Shown: positions 29,001 through 40,169, counted from the stretch's first letter. The stretch: 64,000 bases of DNA from Nonlabens ulvanivorans (GCF_000755285.1 NZ_BBMK01000001.1:434001-498000), one strand, 5' to 3'. Translations and numbers: made by a program. The notes: generated by a model from the sequence alone, not told the origin.

Positions 29001-31169
29001 TGTACCAACTTCAACAGTAGAAGTAGCCACTGTGATATCTGCAAAGAATCTTACTCTGTGCGTACCTGCATTAAGGTTACTTAACACTGGTGAAATTAAT
29101 AAAACGTCAGCAGGAATTGTAGTACCGTCTGCACTACCACTATATAACTGGACACCGTTCGGTGCAGAGTTGTCTGCAGAAGTTGAAGTTCTTACGTAAG
29201 GATCTGTTCCCGTAGCTAAATCGGTCGCAAAGAATGACCAACAAGAAGGTAAATCTGGTGTAGACACACTATCAAAATCTTCATTAAAATCAGTTATTGG
29301 TGCACAAGCAGTAGTAAAAGCAAGTGCGGCAGACCATGGACTAGTATCAGTTCCTGTACAAATTTCTCTTATATATACATCATAATCTGTACTAGGCATT
29401 AATCCTGTAATTTGTCCAGCTTGCGCTACAGGTAAAGTCGTACCTGTTACACCAGTTAACGTACCAGTAGGAGCTACCATTGCGCCTGGTCCTGTAGGAT
29501 AAGAATTTGCAGTATCTAGTAAGTATTCAAAATTACCAGCCGTACCAGAATTATTACTATCCCATGTTATATCTGCTGTTGTTTGAGTTGCAGATACTAA
29601 TTGAAGATTATTAGAATCTAAACAGCTAGGTATTGTTCTCACTTGAAAATTATCGATATGGAAATCATAATCCTCTGCATCATCAACTGTTCCTTCACTA
29701 GCATAAATACCAAATTGAACGGTACTACCTGTAATGGTAGAAATATCTGCATTAAATGTTTCACCAGCAGTTGCAGGTTGATTTGCAGCGGTCCAAGTTT
29801 GAATTGCTGTCCATGTAGAACCATCTAGAGTATAAGCTAGTACAACTTCATCATCAGATCCCATTACGTCAGCAGCAGAGCTGTTAAAATTAGTAAGGGC
29901 GACATCAAGATTTACTTCATAACCACCAGCCGATAAGTCAAATAATGGACTTAAAACCCAGTCAGAAGTGTTTGCATTAAAAAGGTTAACATTTACAGCA
30001 CCACCACCAGAAGTTGATGCATGAGCAAATTCTTCAGATCCCCCCCAATCTCCAGAACCAAAAGATGTAGGTCCAGTTGTTAAGTCTCCATCAGACGCTT
30101 CTTCCCAGCAATTAGGAACAAAACTGTCAAAAGTTTCTAAATAATCAGGAACAAATGCAGCACATAATGTTTCAACACTTAAAGGACCTGCAGCAACAGA
30201 TAATCCATTTGTAGCAGCTGTACAATCTTGTGTTACATAAAAATCATAATCTGTATTAGGCATCAATCCAGTAATACTTGCGCTGTTAGCACCAGCAGCA
30301 ACTACTGTACCTGATCCTATTGTAAATCCATCAACTCCATATTCTATTGAAGAAACTGCAGAAGAACTAGTATTTACCCAACTTAAATCTAATGTTGTAG
30401 CTGTAATATTAGAAGCAGCAAAAGATGTAGGTAATGGACATAACGCAGTTGTAGTGAATGAACCAGTAGCAGTAACTGAGCTTCCGTTTCCAGCAGCAGA
30501 ACAGTCTTGAGTTAAAATGTATTCATAATCTGTTTCTGGAGATAAACCTGGTATATTAACCGTCGTTGCTCCACCAGGAATATTTATGATTGTACCTGTA
30601 CCAGCCGTTAATGGGTCTAGTCCATATTCTAATATCGTATCTGTAGATGTAGAATTATTAGTCCATGAAACATCAGCTGATGTTGCTCCTTCAACCTCGC
30701 TTAAACCGCTAGGCGCCGGACATGGTATTGTAAACAAATCAAAGGCAACGTCTGCACTAGAGCCATTGAAATCATAGATCTGAATTACAAGGTTATCACC
30801 TAAAGCCCATCCAGATTGCAAAGCATTAGTTACGAAAGTATTTGAACAACTAATCTGAGTTCCCGAAACAGCATCATAAATAGCAATTCCAGGACTTCCA
30901 GGATTTAAAGATGTAAATGTCAAAGTAAGCTCTGTAGCTGTCCATGTAAAGAATTGGTCATTACCAGAGGCTGAACAACCTACGTTATCCTGTCCACTAT
31001 CCGTCGTACCATCTGTAGTAAATGGCAACGTGAACTGCGGAGAAGTTGCTCCTTGCACAGGAATTGTTATAGGTATGGCACCAGCAAAGGTGTCATTGGG
31101 CGGTTGCGCTTGTGTCATTATACATGTTAAAGACATTAACATGGATAATAAGAGTAATTTCAATTTCAT
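26035..31169 (-). CDS. Second giant FN3/jelly-roll adhesin with T9SS type A sorting domain, one frameshift
   Basis: A surface protein of about 1711 residues. It has a signal peptide (MKLKLLLLSMLMSLTCIMTQAQ), repeated FN3 units (pattern TDYDFYVTQDC), and several MAM-like modules; the module beginning ETFDSFVPNCWEEASDGD occurs twice. The C-terminus has VTLYPNPVSGDT and ends VKRFIKQ, a T9SS type A signal. The frame breaks at a C6 run (27880-27885); four bases restore ATAWGIIAVPAGDPAP. A C7 tract at 30040-30046 gives GDWGGSEEF against GDWGSEEF in the sister module. It is a paralogue of the gene at 19039-24714. Confidence 0.86.
27880..27885. repeat. C6 tract at the frameshift of the second adhesin gene
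   Basis: Six C; four keep the frame (Ala-Trp-Gly-Ile). The break lies exactly here. Confidence 0.85.
30040..30046. repeat. C7 tract in the second adhesin gene
   Basis: Compare four C at the paralogous site near 27583: WGGSEEF here, WGSEEF there. Confidence 0.93.
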
Positions 31170-31303
31170 ATGAGGTTATTTAAATTAATTAGAGAGTGCT
31201 TTATGAGCGCGTAAAATAGAGCTTTAATTAAATGTAAATAAAATGTTAAAGAAATTTTAGATTAATGACACATTACAACGACAAAAGACACGTCTATTTA
31301 ACA

Positions 31304-31969
31304 TTAATCAATCATTAAGGCCATAACGAATTCACCTTTAGGCTTTTTGAGTTCAAAATGTGATATGGCATCATCTACTGTGCCTCGATAATGTTCTTCA
31401 AACATCTTAGTTATCTCTCTTGAAATCGACACTCTAGAATTTCCTCCATAATGTGTTTTAAAATCTGATAGAGTTTTTAAAAGCTTGTGTGGTGACTCGT
31501 AAAAAACTATAGTGCGACGCTCTTCTTTAAGAAATTCTAATCGTTTCTGTCGTCCTTTTTTAACTGGTAAAAACCCTTCAAAAACAAATTTATCACACGG
31601 TAAACCGCTCACCACTAAGGCTGGCACAAAGGCTGTTGCGCCAGGTAATGCCTCTACATCTAGATTATTTTCTAGCATTTTGCGAGTGATTAGAAAACCT
31701 GGATCACTAATGCCAGGTGAACCTGCATCAGTTATTAATGCCATTTTCTCTCCATTTTTTATGCGACCTACTACATGATCTACAATTTTATGCTCGTTAT
31801 GCATGTGATAAGAAAGCATAGGCGTTTTAATTTGATAGTGTTGTAATAACTTACCACTGGTCCTAGTATCCTCAGCTAGGATAAGATCTACTTCTTTCAG
31901 TATTTCAACAGCACGATAAGTCATATCAGCCAGGTTTCCTATAGGTGTAGGTACTAGATAAAGTTTCAT
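31304..31969 (-). CDS. rsmI: 16S rRNA (cytidine1402-2'-O)-methyltransferase
   Basis: RsmI methylates the ribose of C1402 in the 30S decoding centre. The 221-residue protein has the YraL-family motifs LVPTPIGNLADMTYRAVEIL at the N-terminus, LAEDTRTSGKLL near residue 32, LITDAGSPGISDPG near 78, EALPGATAFVPALVVSGL and FYESPHKLLKTL. Length is slightly short (some members have about 230-290) but the ends look complete. It starts at 31969, upstream of a palindrome-bearing intergenic region. Confidence 0.93.
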   Translation of the reverse strand: MKLYLVPTPIGNLADMTYRAVEILKEVDLILAEDTRTSGKLLQHYQIKTPMLSYHMHNEHKIVDHVVGRIKNGEKMALITDAGSPGISDPGFLITRKMLENNLDVEALPGATAFVPALVVSGLPCDKFVFEGFLPVKKGRQKRLEFLKEERRTIVFYESPHKLLKTLSDFKTHYGGNSRVSISREITKMFEEHYRGTVDDAISHFELKKPKGEFVMALMID

Positions 31970-32008
31970 AGTGTTTTTTTTATGCTTTGAGTAACTAATG
32001 ATTATGAG

Positions 32009-32034
32009 AATTACGCTTTCGCGAAAGCGTAATT
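32009..32034. repeat. Palindrome copy 7 extended to a 26-bp perfect inverted repeat
   Basis: The 16-mer core at 32014-32029 is flanked symmetrically by AATTA and TAATT. It is intergenic between rsmI and the DUF11-like gene and has no T-run after it. Confidence 0.9.
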
Positions 32035-32153
32035 ATAAACACTTCTCAAAACCTTAGTTTTATAGGAGTAAAATTAAGTATAATGATTTATTAAACCATC
32101 ACGCAACCATTGGTAAGAAAAGTCATCTTATATTTATAACCAGACCAATCTTT

Positions 32154-35100
32154 ATGAAATATCTACTAACCATAGTCATTTTTATTTTTACTTGGACCAC
32201 AGTTTATGGTCAAACTACGGACCTCTCAACCACTGTTGAAGCTCAAGATCTTACAGGAAACTCAATCTCGCAAGCTCATTTTTATGAACGTTATACCTAT
32301 TTAGTCACCATTAGTAATACTGGTGCGCCTGTGGCCAATGCTGATTTTAATTTATCACTTAGTTCTGTAAATAACATAGAAAGTGCTGTCGCTCAAAATA
32401 ATCTAGGTGGTGCTTTATCACCAGCGGTAATCAATATTTTAGGAAGTTCGATTGATGGTATTTTACCTAATATGCCCAATTCTTCTAGTATTGAGATATT
32501 AGTAACCGTAAGAGCCTCGCCTATATTTTTAGGTGGTGCAACGGCTACAGTTTTGGTAAGTCCGCCGGCAGGTACGACAGACACAAATCCGTCTACTAAT
32601 ACATCAGTGATAAGCATTATTATGACTGAAAGACCTATCGATTTTCAAATTACACAAAGTCAAATTACTCCTGTAAGCAATGGAGCTTTAGCAAGTTGGG
32701 GAGACTCTGTTACCTATGAAATGACCATTCTCAATAATTCTGGTATTGAATATCCGCTACAAAATTTTTTAATAGCCGCTCAAAATATCAATGGAGCTGG
32801 TAGTGCTATTGTCACTTTAGAGAATCTAACTTGTGTTAGTAGTAATGGAATGAATTGCCCAACCTTATCTGGAATTAACCCTACATCTAGTGTCAATCTT
32901 ACAAATCAATTTGAATTTTATAACCATGTACAGCAAATTGTTTTTCCTGCAGGTGCATCATTTACTTTAAGAATTACTTACAAAGTTGAAGAAGGTGATT
33001 GTAGCCGATTAACGCCTAATCAACTTTTAGAAATCGGGAATCGAGTTAATATTCAATCCTATGTAAATAATACTGGTTTCAGTACCAATAATCTGATAGC
33101 AACTGATGCTTTATTAAACACCGCGTGTCCTTGTACTGACTTAACATCTCAGGTAACTAAAGTTAGCCCAATAGCTGGGACACTTAGTACCTGGGAGATA
33201 TTGTCACCTTTGACTTTACATTTACTAATAATGGACCACTTGATATCACAGGTGGCGCTTATCTTATCAATACGAGCACATTAAATACCGGAATTGAAAT
33301 TTTAAGCACTAACTGCCTCAGTACACAGGTACCATTAATTGCTCAGACATCAATATAGTTACCACACCAGACTTTAGATGGCTGACAGATGATTTTACCT
33401 TTCCTGCAAATTCTAGCATTACTGTTAGAACAACAGTAAGATTCATACCACCAGAATGTACTCCAGATGGTGTTGCTCCTATTTGTAGCATGCGTGGAAT
33501 AGTTTTTGAAAATGACAATGCATTGATCGATTGTGATTTATCAAATGATTTTGACGGTGATAGCATTCTTGGTCTACCTGTAACTCCTTGTGTAGATATC
33601 CCTAATAATCCAATTATTGAGATTATTGAAACTCAGACCATTCCGGCACCTGGTGCTGGTCCATATCCATATGGTAATGTTACCTATGAGATAATAATGA
33701 GTAATGTTGACACCATTGCACATCAAATAAAATTTAAAGATGTTCAATTTTCTCAAGGGACCGGTATTTTGCAATCTATTATGTGTACAAGTACGACTGG
33801 TGGTGCCGTATGTCCATCAAATCTAAATGAAAATATAGGTGTTGCTAACTCTCAAGGAGATACCTTCTGGGAGATATTAGATACAGATGGTTTTATTATG
33901 CCAGCAAATAGTACTATTACCTATGAAAAAATAATAGACTGGACTCCTATTTGCTCTGTATTATCTACAAATGTCCAAGATAACTTAGAAATGTCTGCAC
34001 TAGACACCAGTCTTTCTGTTATCGCAACTGCCAGTGCAGGAGTCGCGACTCCTATGGTTCCATGTGTAGATCTAGTAGTACAAACGTATCCATCCATAAC
34101 ATCTGCACCTATTAACTCGCCACTAGAATGGATTGTTGATATTACTAATTCTAACATCAGTACTGATGCTAATAATATTAATTTTACAGATTTACTACAT
34201 CCCGATTTTATTATTACAGGCACGCCTACCTGCTCACTTATCACCGGTACAGCAACTTGTATTTCTTCGTTTAACGTTACTGGAAATCTGATAGAAGGCA
34301 TCATTCCTTATATGGAATCTGGCTCTACAATTCAAGTACGCATTCCAGTCACATCACCATCTTACGGAGGTAGTTTTGAAAACCGTGCCGAAGCTCAACC
34401 AGATTTCACGCAACAAGGAGAAAACACGCCAGATTCTAATATCTCGATTTCAAGTCTGTTTGTTCTTACTTCTCAAACTTCAAAAAGTTTTGACCCAGCA
34501 ATTATAACTACAGGACAAACATCAATTTTAACGTTCACCCTTACAAATTCAGTAGGACTGCCTGCTCAAGATAATATTACCTTTATAGATAATCTATCAC
34601 CAGAGATTACACTATCAGGAAATGCATATTGGGTAGACCAAAATAATGCGGCTGGATCATTTATAGATACTATAGGCACTTCTTTAATAGGTATTCAAAA
34701 CCTTAGTTTTCCCGCAAGGACACAGCAGGTAAGTTTTGCCGTTGAAGTCACCAGTGCAGAAGCTGGGTTCTACACAAACAGTTTTTTAAACTTCTCTGCA
34801 CTTAATAATATTGATGTTTCTACCGCATTTGCTACTCTCGAGGTATTACCCGTTCTAGATTTAAGTGTTACTAAAACAGTTGACAATATTAAACCAGATG
34901 TGAATGGTAGTGTAACCTTTACAATTCTAGTTGAAAATTTAGGTAGCGCTACTGCTACTGACGTTATTGTAGAAGAGTTTTTACCTAGCGGTTATAATTA
35001 TTTATCGCACAATACATCTACAGGTAGTTTTGATAGTTTATCTGGCTTATGGTCAGTAGGCGATATGATCGTAGGTAGCACAGCTACTTTACAAATAACT

Positions 35101-35499
35101 GTAGACTTTAATATCCCAGGAGATTTTATTAACGTTGTCAATGTATATGGCAGCAATTTATTACCCGATATTGATTTAGAAAATAATACTGCAGTTGCCT
35201 TGACTAGACCTGACTGTCTTAAAATACCAGAAGGGTTTTCACCTAATAATGATGGTATTAATGATACCCTAGTTATAGAATGTATAGAGCTCTATCCAGA
35301 CAGTAAACTCAAAATCTTCAATCGTCACGGAAGTATTGTTTATGAAACAACAGGATATTTAAACGACTGGAATGGAAACCCTAATAGTGGATTGTTACAT
35401 AATAGTGGTAAGGTATTACCGGTAGGTACGTATTTTTGGCAGTTAGACCTCAATGATGGTAGTGAAGCTAGAGTAGGTTGGGTTTATATCAATCATTAA
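32154..35499 (+). CDS. DUF11-like repeat surface protein with T9SS type B sorting domain, two frameshifts
   Basis: A secreted protein of about 1115 residues with a signal peptide (MKYLLTIVIFIFTWTTVYGQ), tandem beta-sandwich repeats of the DUF11 conserved-repeat type (for example LDLSVTKTVDNIKPDVNGSV), and a gliding-motility-type C-terminal domain (IPEGFSPNNDGINDTL ... VGTYFWQLDLNDG). The latter is a T9SS type B signal. Frame breaks near 33188-33196 and 33318-33328 are one-base losses; between them the frame reads GDIVTFDFTFTNNGPLDITGG, and after them TGTINCSDINIVTTPDFRW. Function is unknown; it is likely surface-exposed and structural or adhesive. Confidence 0.82.
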
Positions 35500-35504
35500 A
35501 ATTC

Positions 35505-35520
35505 CGCTTTCGCGAAAGCG
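35505..35520. repeat. Palindrome copy 8, intergenic
   Basis: Perfect 16-mer between convergent genes, ending 4 bases before the DoxX-like stop. Confidence 0.95.
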
Positions 35521-35524
35521 TATA

Positions 35525-35880
35525 CTACCTCACCCATTTCCTAACCAAGTTACCAGTAAAGTAAGAAGCAAAAAGTAAAAGTAAACCGATTACCGCAAAA
35601 GTATGGCCGGCATCTTTTAATGCTATATGTGCTCCCATTGCTAGTAACATATCAAAGAAGAAGCTGCATAGGCCCATTCTGTTAACCAGCGATTACCTCG
35701 CCATAAAATCATTATGGCACCTACTATTTTTAAGATGGCTAATGGATAAATGATCCAGGTGGGAAATCCTAAAGTTTTAAAGAAACCTGTCACCATATCA
35801 TACTGCAGTAAATACATACTTGCAGACCATAGCATTAAGGCACATAATAAACCTGTGGCAATCCAATAGAGATATTTCAT
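35525..35880 (-). CDS. DoxX-like membrane protein, one frameshift
   Basis: A four-helix membrane protein of about 118 residues like DoxX/DoxX_2 family members. The N-terminal part has KYLYWIATGLLCALMLWSAS and GFPTWIIYPLAILKIVGA. The frame breaks near 35660-35666; restoring one G gives WAYAGFFFDMLLAMGAHIAL and continues to NLVRKWVR at 35525. It starts 7 bases after the stop of the gene at 35887, so the two are likely co-transcribed. Function is unknown. Confidence 0.78.
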
Positions 35881-35886
35881 AGAGGC

Positions 35887-36668
35887 TTAATTATCAAACT
35901 TTGCCTCGACTATTTGCATAAATCGCTCTACATAAGCATCTTTTCCTTCCCAATTATTATAATCGGGTTTTACCATCGATATGATGAAGTTTTGAGCGGC
36001 AACCTTACTTTCCATCGTGTTTAATTGAGATAAAACGCGATTGTAATCTTGATCGCTACCATTGAATAGATGCTTGATAAAGCCTATACGATCGTTCATT
36101 CCTATTTTTAAGCCTGCTTTTAAACGATCATTGATGGACTGGCCTTTTTCTGATTGGTTATTAATCTTACGCTCAAATTCAGGCATTTTTTCATAGCCAG
36201 CAGTTAAATCTTCCATGTCGTTTTTCTCGTAGGTAGGTTTAGGAAAATCTATTTCTATCTCTTCTTCTGGAAATTCATCCACCATTTTATGAATAGTTGA
36301 TATACCAGGTAACTCAATCTCTTCTCTCATATCCTGATCTGCAGGGACAAAAAGATCACTCAAATCGGGATTAGAAAAAGCGTCCTCTGCATTAGACTTT
36401 GCAGTTTCCATAGCTTGTTCTACCTCTTGTGTCATGCTATCTACATCTTCTTGTGCAGCGTTAAATGCCTCTTCAATTTTTTCCTGCACCTCAACAGTTC
36501 CTGCTGTAGGCTGTACATCACCAAAATGTTTTTCAGTAAAAGAAGGATAGTTAACTTTTCATATAATTCTTTTGCCAGTGATTGTAACTCGTGAATATCT
36601 TCCTTATTCTTCATTTGTAGAATGCGGTGTGCGAGACTAGTAAGATCTGCTGCTATTTTCTTTTTCAT
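35887..36668 (-). CDS. Conserved flavobacterial cytoplasmic protein, one frameshift
   Basis: A protein of about 260 residues, unknown in function. The N-terminus ([20 protein letters not shown]) is helical and the middle is Glu-rich and probably coiled coil. The C-terminus has [20 protein letters not shown] and [12 protein letters not shown], segments I remember as highly conserved in Bacteroidota hypotheticals. The two halves lie in different frames with a break near 36541-36548; restoring a base reads [20 protein letters not shown]. No signal peptide is present. It is divergent from tdk and followed by the DoxX-like gene. Confidence 0.75.
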
Positions 36669-36697
36669 AATGGTTTAATATGCCGCTGGTTTTATTG

Positions 36698-36705
36698 TAT
36701 TTTTG
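36698..36705 (+). promoter_or_regulatory. -7 promoter element of tdk
   Basis: TATTTTTG, 53 bases before the ATG at 36759. Confidence 0.5.
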
Positions 36706-36758
36706 AAACCGATTTGCGAGAATCGCAGTCTCAATTTTTAACGCCCGTAAATTACAAA

Positions 36759-37397
36759 ATGTTTCTAGAAAACACGGTAAATCATAAAGAGCAATTCGGC
36801 TGGATCGAGGTGATTTGCGGTTCCATGTTCTCGGGAAAGACTGAGGAGTTAATACGCAGACTTAAAAGAGCTCAATTTGCACAACAAAAAATAGAGATCT
36901 TTAAACCTGCAATTGATGTACGATATGATGAAGAAAACGTAGTTTCTCATGATTCTAATGAGATTCAAAGCACGCCTGTGCCAGCGGCAGCAAATATCCC
37001 TTTACTAGCAGCAGACTGCGATGTAGTAGGTATTGATGAAGCTCAATTTTTTGATGATGAAATTGTTACTGTATGTAATGATCTAGCAAATCGTGGTATA
37101 AGAGTGATTGTCGCAGGATTAGATATGGATTTTAAAGGAAACCCTTTTGGTCCTATGCCAGCACTTATGGCCACTGCAGAGTATGTTACAAAAGTACATG
37201 CTGTATGCACTAGGACAGGTAATCTAGCACAATTCAGTTATCGTAAAACTAATAATGAAAATGTAGTGATGCTAGGCGAGCAACAAGAATATGAACCTTT
37301 AAGTCGTGGCGCTTACTATAAAGCAATGCTTGCTCATAAAGTAAATGAATTAGACGTTCAAGATCCAGAGGAAATAGCACAAAAAAATAAATCTTAA
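36759..37397 (+). CDS. tdk: Thymidine kinase
   Basis: Type II thymidine kinase (212 residues) in the pyrimidine salvage pathway. It has P-loop [11 protein letters not shown] near residue 22, [12 protein letters not shown] near 92, and [13 protein letters not shown] with the Cys-containing lasso (HAVCTRTGN). Of the four zinc cysteines only one or two are visible, a pattern also seen in other flavobacteria as I recall. The start at 36759 ([15 protein letters not shown]) is preferred over a longer upstream extension that would cross the promoter. Its stop overlaps the alr start (TAATG). Confidence 0.94.
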   Translation: MFLENTVNHKEQFGWIEVICGSMFSGKTEELIRRLKRAQFAQQKIEIFKPAIDVRYDEENVVSHDSNEIQSTPVPAAANIPLLAADCDVVGIDEAQFFDDEIVTVCNDLANRGIRVIVAGLDMDFKGNPFGPMPALMATAEYVTKVHAVCTRTGNLAQFSYRKTNNENVVMLGEQQEYEPLSRGAYYKAMLAHKVNELDVQDPEEIAQKNKS

Positions 37398-38500
37398 TGC
37401 CACTACAAGGTACCCGATTAGAAGTTAACCTTGCTGCACTAGAACATAATTTTCATTATTTGAAAAGTAAACTTCAGTCTGGAGTTAAGTTTATGGCTGT
37501 GGTTAAGGCAAATGCTTATGGTCATGGTGCCGTTACAATTGCACAACGTCTACAAGAGTTGAATGTAGATTATTTTGCAGTAGCTTATGTATCTGAAGCT
37601 GTAGAGCTGAGAGATAATGGTATTCATAAACCTATTCTTGTACTACATCCGCAAACTTTTATGCTTGATACTTGTATAGAACGTTGTATTGAGCCTGTTA
37701 TATATAGTGTAGAAATGCTAGATGCTTTTATCACTGCAGCACAAGCAAGACAACAAAAATCCTATCCTATACACCTAGAGTTCAACACTGGATTGAACAG
37801 AATAGGTATTGATTTAAAAGACATTGACGAAGTTATTTCTAAGGTAACGTCAAACTCATCTGTAAAAGTTCGTGGATTACAATCACACTTAGCAGCGAGT
37901 GAAGATTTAAACGAAGACGATTTTACAAAATCTCAAATCAAATTATTTGAGATTATCAATGATCAATTAGAAAATGCGCTGCCATATTCATTTTTAAAAC
38001 ACGAGTCAAATACAAGTGGTATTTTAAATTATCAAAGTGCTCATTTCTCTATGGTCAGATCTGGAATAGGTCTTTATGGATATGGAAATGATAAAAAATT
38101 TGATGCTGATTTAATCCCTATAGCTGCTTTAAAGTCCGTGATATCACAAACAAGGTGGATCGAGGCTGGAGAAAGTGTCAGCTATAACCGTAAGTTCATT
38201 GCTCAAGAAAGAACACGTTATGCTGTAATTGCACTAGGACATGGTGACGGTATTAACCGTATTTATGGATATGGCAAAGCACATGTTTCTATTAATGGAA
38301 AACTTGCGCCTACTCTAGGGATAATCTGTATGGACATGTTTATGGTTGACATTACCAACATTGATTGTCATGCAGGAGATGAAGTTATCATATTTAGCAA
38401 ACAGCTTACCGCGAGAGATATGGCAGAAAAAGCTGGTACGATATCTTATGAAATCCTTACAGGTATTCAAAAAAGAGTACCACGCGCTTACATAAAATAG
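37397..38500 (+). CDS. alr: Alanine racemase
   Basis: A PLP enzyme (367 residues) making D-alanine for peptidoglycan. It has the PLP-lysine motif AVVKANAYGHG near residue 32, the RSGIGLYGYG segment near residue 218, and the C-terminal part with SYNRKF (catalytic Tyr) and GIICMDMFMVDIT. The start codon shares its A with the tdk stop (TAATG), so translation is coupled. The pairing of nucleotide salvage with cell-wall precursor synthesis is common in Bacteroidota. Confidence 0.95.
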   Translation: MPLQGTRLEVNLAALEHNFHYLKSKLQSGVKFMAVVKANAYGHGAVTIAQRLQELNVDYFAVAYVSEAVELRDNGIHKPILVLHPQTFMLDTCIERCIEPVIYSVEMLDAFITAAQARQQKSYPIHLEFNTGLNRIGIDLKDIDEVISKVTSNSSVKVRGLQSHLAASEDLNEDDFTKSQIKLFEIINDQLENALPYSFLKHESNTSGILNYQSAHFSMVRSGIGLYGYGNDKKFDADLIPIAALKSVISQTRWIEAGESVSYNRKFIAQERTRYAVIALGHGDGINRIYGYGKAHVSINGKLAPTLGIICMDMFMVDITNIDCHAGDEVIIFSKQLTARDMAEKAGTISYEILTGIQKRVPRAYIK

Positions 38501-38628
38501 TTCTTTCGTCGTTTTTTAAAGCACTTTCATCGTTGCTTTTATAGTTTTACAAAAAATCATTTAGAATATTTTAACAAATCACAGTTTCTATATCTAAATT
38601 GCACGTCATTAACCATAATTTATATAAC

Positions 38629-39042
38629 ATGTTAAAAGAGTTTAAGAATTTTATTATGACGGGTAACGTCCTAGATCTTGCAGTTGCAGTATTATTAGCT
38701 GGAGCAGTAGGTCTTGTAGTAAACGGATTTGTAAAAATGATTATGATGCCTATCATAGGTCATTTTGCAGGAGGAATGAGTTTTGAAGACTTAAAAATTA
38801 TTTTAAGTGAAGCTCAACTAGCTGCAGATGGATCTGTTGCAGTTGCAGAAAATGCTATCCAGTATGGAGCATGGATCAATACAATCATCAACTTAATAAT
38901 AGTTGGATTTGTTCTTTTTATGATTGTTAAAGCGTACAATAAGTCTAAAGCACCAGTTGAAGAGGCTCCAGCAGCACCAGCAGGTCCTTCTCAAGAAGAG
39001 CTTCTTGCTGAAATACGTGATGTATTAAAAGCTAAAAACTAA
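38629..39042 (+). CDS. mscL: Large-conductance mechanosensitive channel MscL
   Basis: A pentameric inner-membrane channel (137 residues) that opens under membrane tension in hypoosmotic shock. It has the first helix ending NVLDLAVAVLLAGAVGLVVN, then MIMMPIIGH, a periplasmic loop, the second helix NTIINLIIVGFVLFMIVKAYN and a C-terminal helical bundle (QEELLAEIRDVLK). The start at 38629 (MLKEFKNFIMTGN) fits the family. It ends at a strong terminator. Confidence 0.96.
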   Translation: MLKEFKNFIMTGNVLDLAVAVLLAGAVGLVVNGFVKMIMMPIIGHFAGGMSFEDLKIILSEAQLAADGSVAVAENAIQYGAWINTIINLIIVGFVLFMIVKAYNKSKAPVEEAPAAPAGPSQEELLAEIRDVLKAKN

Positions 39043-39069
39043 TATATACTCAATCTAAGTATTTTTATT

Positions 39070-39101
39070 AAGCCGTTCTGTCAAAACAGAACGGCTTTTT
39101 T
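39070..39101 (+). terminator. Intrinsic terminator of mscL
   Basis: 12-bp GC-rich stem (39070-39081 with 39086-39097), loop CAAA, T-run. Confidence 0.92.
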
Positions 39102-39148
39102 ATTTGTCAATTTTTGAAAATATTAGGAGTCAAATCAATTCTAGGATA

Positions 39149-39156
39149 TACTTTTG
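39149..39156 (+). promoter_or_regulatory. -7 promoter element of asd
   Basis: TACTTTTG, 20 bases before the ATG at 39177. Confidence 0.5.
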
Positions 39157-39176
39157 GACAAATTAAATTTATTCAC

Positions 39177-40169
39177 ATGAAAATAGCAGTAGTAGGCGTT
39201 ACCGGAATGGTAGGCCAGGTCATGTTGCAAGTTCTAGAAGAACGCAACCTTAATGTTTCAAGTCTAATTCCTGTAGCTTCAGAAAAATCTGTAGGTACTG
39301 AAATTACATTTAAGGGTAAACAGATAAAGGTAGTGAGCATGAAACAGGCTATTGAATTAAAACCAGATATTGCGCTATTTTCTGCTGGTGGATCAGTAAG
39401 TCTTGAATTTGCCCCACAATTTGCAGCTGTAGGCACTACAGTTATAGACAATTCTAGTGCTTTCCGTATGGAAAACGATAAGAAATTAATAGTTCCAGAA
39501 ATTAACGCTAGTTCTTTAACAAAGTCAGATAAGATTATTGCTAACCCTAATTGTTCTACAATCCAATTAGTTATGGCTCTAGCGCCACTTCACAAAAAAT
39601 ACGGAATTAAAAGGCTTATTATCTCTACATATCAGTCCATTACAGGTACTGGTGTTAAAGCTGTAGAACAATTAGAAAATGAATACAATGGTGTAAAAGG
39701 AGAAATGGCTTATCCTTACCAAATTCATAAAAACGCAATTCCTCATTGTGATGTTTTTGAAGAAAACGGATATACTAAAGAAGAACTGAAACTCATCAGG
39801 GAAACACAAAAAATATTAGATGATCGTACCATTGCAGTGACAGCTACTGCTGTACGTATTCCTGTTGTAGGAGGACACTCAGAGTCTGTTAACCTAGAAT
39901 TTGAGAAAGAATTTGAAGAGAACGACATACGTAAAATCCTTGCAGATACTGATGGCGTTACTGTGCAAGATAACGTAGATGTGAACCTTTATCCTATGCC
40001 ATTAATGGCTCACGGAAAAGACGATGTTTTTGTAGGCCGTATAAGACGTGATCACTCTAGAGAAAATGCTCTTAACATGTGGATTGTATCCGATAATTTA
40101 AGAAAAGGTGCAGCAACTAATGCCGTACAGATTGCACAATATTTAATCCAAAACAATTTAGTAGGATAA
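39177..40169 (+). CDS. asd: Aspartate-semialdehyde dehydrogenase
   Basis: Makes aspartate semialdehyde for lysine/diaminopimelate, threonine and methionine synthesis. The 330-residue protein starts at 39177 (MKIAVVGVTGMVGQVML) with the NADP-binding GxxGxxG. It has the catalytic cysteine motif NPNCSTIQ near residue 128 and the histidine region GGHSESVN near residue 230. A longer upstream start would cross the promoter. It is flanked on both sides by terminators, so it is monocistronic. Confidence 0.96.
   Translation: MKIAVVGVTGMVGQVMLQVLEERNLNVSSLIPVASEKSVGTEITFKGKQIKVVSMKQAIELKPDIALFSAGGSVSLEFAPQFAAVGTTVIDNSSAFRMENDKKLIVPEINASSLTKSDKIIANPNCSTIQLVMALAPLHKKYGIKRLIISTYQSITGTGVKAVEQLENEYNGVKGEMAYPYQIHKNAIPHCDVFEENGYTKEELKLIRETQKILDDRTIAVTATAVRIPVVGGHSESVNLEFEKEFEENDIRKILADTDGVTVQDNVDVNLYPMPLMAHGKDDVFVGRIRRDHSRENALNMWIVSDNLRKGAATNAVQIAQYLIQNNLVG

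Noticed and set aside
33490..35499. A separate gene starting at 33490
   Set aside because: The frame continues upstream through 33330 and joins the gene at 32154 after two one-base corrections, so it is one DUF11-like protein.
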